DNA from: Desulfobacterales bacterium
Lineage (GTDB): Bacteria > Desulfobacterota > Desulfobacteria > Desulfobacterales > C00003060
Reading direction: 5' to 3'
NCBI GenBank assembly: GCA_020347085.1
Contig: CP070769.1
Coordinates: 19,904 to 26,851, forward strand
DNA: 6,948 nucleotides
Position numbers and translations under genes: made by a program
The notes under the pieces: model-generated
Database searches by the model: none
The model's input: the letters and a program-made list of their open reading frames with translations, nothing else
Told to the model about the DNA's origin: nothing
Shown here: in pieces, positions 5,853 through 6,948 of the stretch
Layout: each line of letters begins with the position of its first letter
How positions within the stretch are numbered: position 1 is the first letter of the stretch

Positions 5853-6677
5853 ATGATGCAAGAATTAAAACCTATCATATACCAGACAGTCGTCGAGGCC
5901 AATAGAAAGATGACCCCGGGTGATGTGGAAAAGGCTGTTTCCCGGACTGCTGGTGTTCACAGGAAAAGGGTCAGACTTGCTATCAGAGATCTGGTTAGTC
6001 TTGGAGAACTCAGCTACACATATCAATACGGCACCAGCTTTTTGGAAAGGTCCTTTGACAGGCCGGTAAGGCTTTCCAAAAGGATTGTGATAAAGCCTCC
6101 TCAAACACCGTACAAGCCACGACCCGGGGAGGTAGTTGTTGATATAGCGGGAAGAGCCGCTTTCGGAAACGGGGCCCACCCAACCACCTCTTTGGCAGTG
6201 AGATCCCTGGATGCCATCTTAAGTGATCATCGTTACACACAACGGAAGGTTCCATTAAAGGGGCTGGATGTAGGCACGGGTACGGGTATCCTGGCCATTG
6301 CCTTGGCAAAGTTGGGTGTTCGAGAAGTCGTCGGCATTGACATTGACCCGTGCGCCATATCCGAGGCTACCCATAACGTGTCACTAAATGGGGTTGCCGA
6401 ACAAGTGACGATCGCAAACACGCCCTTAGAGGAGCTGACCACGCATTTTTCGGTTACCGTTGCCAACCTGTACTACGCCACATTAAGAAGACTCTCATCC
6501 ACTATAGCGGAAAGGATTGAAGAAGATGGCCTTTTGGTTCTTTCTGGTTTCACGGAGCTTGCAACTAAGAATGTCGGCAAGGCGTTTACTGAACATGGCC
6601 TGCGGTTGCTGCAGGAAGAGACAGAGCATGGGTGGGGGTGTATGACGTTGTGTAAGAGTGCAGCGGAATGTTCATAG
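5853..6677 (+). CDS. PrmA-like SAM-dependent methyltransferase with winged-helix-like N-terminus
   Basis: A 274-residue methyltransferase of the ribosomal protein L11 methyltransferase (PrmA) type. The PrmA hallmark AFGNGAHPTTSL is at residues 103-114. Motif I is LDVGTGTGILAI (138-149), the acidic SAM-binding strand is GIDIDP (161-166), the post-motif ANLYYATL (204-211) replaces the usual PrmA ANILA, and LLVLSGF (227-233) is a late strand. Residues about 1-80 do not look like the PrmA substrate-recognition domain; they resemble a winged helix (TPGDVEKAVSR, KRVRLAIRDLVSLGELSYTYQYGTSF). PrmA methylates lysines of L11, but related enzymes modify other proteins, so the substrate here is uncertain and no symbol is given. 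Two ATGs stand in tandem (5853, 5856); upstream the frame is closed by TAG at 5814, and no good ribosome site is visible. The TPR gene follows 89 bases on. Confidence 0.85.
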   Translation: MMQELKPIIYQTVVEANRKMTPGDVEKAVSRTAGVHRKRVRLAIRDLVSLGELSYTYQYGTSFLERSFDRPVRLSKRIVIKPPQTPYKPRPGEVVVDIAGRAAFGNGAHPTTSLAVRSLDAILSDHRYTQRKVPLKGLDVGTGTGILAIALAKLGVREVVGIDIDPCAISEATHNVSLNGVAEQVTIANTPLEELTTHFSVTVANLYYATLRRLSSTIAERIEEDGLLVLSGFTELATKNVGKAFTEHGLRLLQEETEHGWGCMTLCKSAAECS

Positions 6678-6756
6678 GAGCACCTGTTGACAACTTATGG
6701 TGTGTCTGTTAGGGAAAACGTGCCATTTGTAAACATAGATTGATCATCTTAATGTA

Positions 6757-6762
6757 AAGGAG
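6757..6762 (+). promoter_or_regulatory. Ribosome binding site choosing the TPR gene start
   Basis: AAGGAG lies one base before the ATG at 6764 and four bases before the ATG at 6767; the two ATGs are tandem codons in one frame. The spacing favours 6767 or later, so the protein would start MPKPLTKAK. Confidence 0.6.
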
Positions 6763-6766
6763 CATG

Positions 6767-6948
6767 ATGCCCAAACCCCTGACAAAAGCGAAAACAACCG
6801 AGGAGTATATCGAAGAACAAAGAGCGGCCCTGGCCAAGAATCCTGATTGCGGCACCACGCACTACAATCTTGCCATAGGCCTGATCAAGCAAAAAAAGTG
6901 GGACGAGGCGATAAAAGAACTCTCGGAAGCCGTTGAACATAGCCCTAC
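6767..6948 (+). CDS. TPR-repeat protein, N-terminal part (runs off the right edge)
   Basis: The frame is open to the end of the window and gives about 60 residues. After a basic, helical leader (PKPLTKAKTTEEYIEEQRAA) comes a clear tetratricopeptide repeat at residues about 30-60, with the expected pattern of small and aromatic residues: THYNLAIGLI, then KKWDEAIKELSEAVE, then HSP. TPR proteins act as protein-protein scaffolds; nothing here says with which partner. There is no signal peptide in the visible part. The start is set by AAGGAG just upstream. It follows the methyltransferase gene on the same strand after 89 bases, so they could be co-transcribed, although a TTGACA hexamer at 6687 leaves a separate promoter possible. 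The C-terminus and total length are unknown. Confidence 0.8.
   Translation, partial: MPKPLTKAKTTEEYIEEQRAALAKNPDCGTTHYNLAIGLIKQKKWDEAIKELSEAVEHSP

Noticed and set aside
6687..6715. TTGACA before the TPR gene as a promoter
   Set aside because: The -35 is perfect, but no acceptable -10 is found at 16-18 bases (TAGGGA at best), so it is mentioned only as a possibility.

Overview
The window looks like a stretch of bacterial chromosome, most likely from a deltaproteobacterium (Desulfobacterota). The main reasons are the style of the proteins (B12-type radical SAM protein with helical repeats, YkgJ-type cysteine-cluster protein, PrmA-like methyltransferase), a base composition that looks near 50 % GC, and intergenic regions full of short GC-rich palindromes. 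This placement is from recognition only and is moderately certain. No phage, plasmid, CRISPR, rRNA or tRNA signal was seen.

Layout, left to right. Bases 1-121 hold no gene I can support. A radical SAM gene of the COG0731 (wyosine-synthase-like) type with a C-terminal winged helix runs leftward (122-1057). A 199-base divergent spacer follows, with a plausible sigma70-type promoter inside a GC inverted repeat. It leads rightward into a YkgJ-family cysteine-cluster gene (1257-1937), which overlaps a small unrecognised charged protein gene by 20 bases (1918-2265). Next is a 468-base non-coding stretch (2266-2733) packed with hairpins, including two related REP-like palindromes whose stems differ by compensatory changes. 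The largest gene (2734-5052) encodes a 772-residue protein: B12-binding-like fold, radical SAM domain, TPR-like helices, a domain resembling the FKBP-type prolyl isomerase domain of trigger factor, and more TPR-like helices. Bases 5053-5334 separate convergent genes and contain dispersed-repeat sequence plus a short minus-strand reading frame that may be a decayed gene tail. A small zinc-ribbon protein (5335-5706) runs leftward from a TTG start. Divergent from it is a PrmA-like methyltransferase with a winged-helix-like N-terminus (5853-6677). A TPR protein starts at about 6767 and runs off the right edge.

How the genes relate. They are not one operon: strands alternate, and only the YkgJ gene and its small partner are clearly co-translated. 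There is a loose theme of metal or Fe-S proteins (two radical SAM enzymes, one cysteine-cluster protein, one zinc ribbon) and of protein or RNA modification (radical SAM enzymes, PrmA-like methyltransferase). The item most worth following up is the apparent prolyl-isomerase-like domain inserted between helical repeats in a B12-type radical SAM protein.
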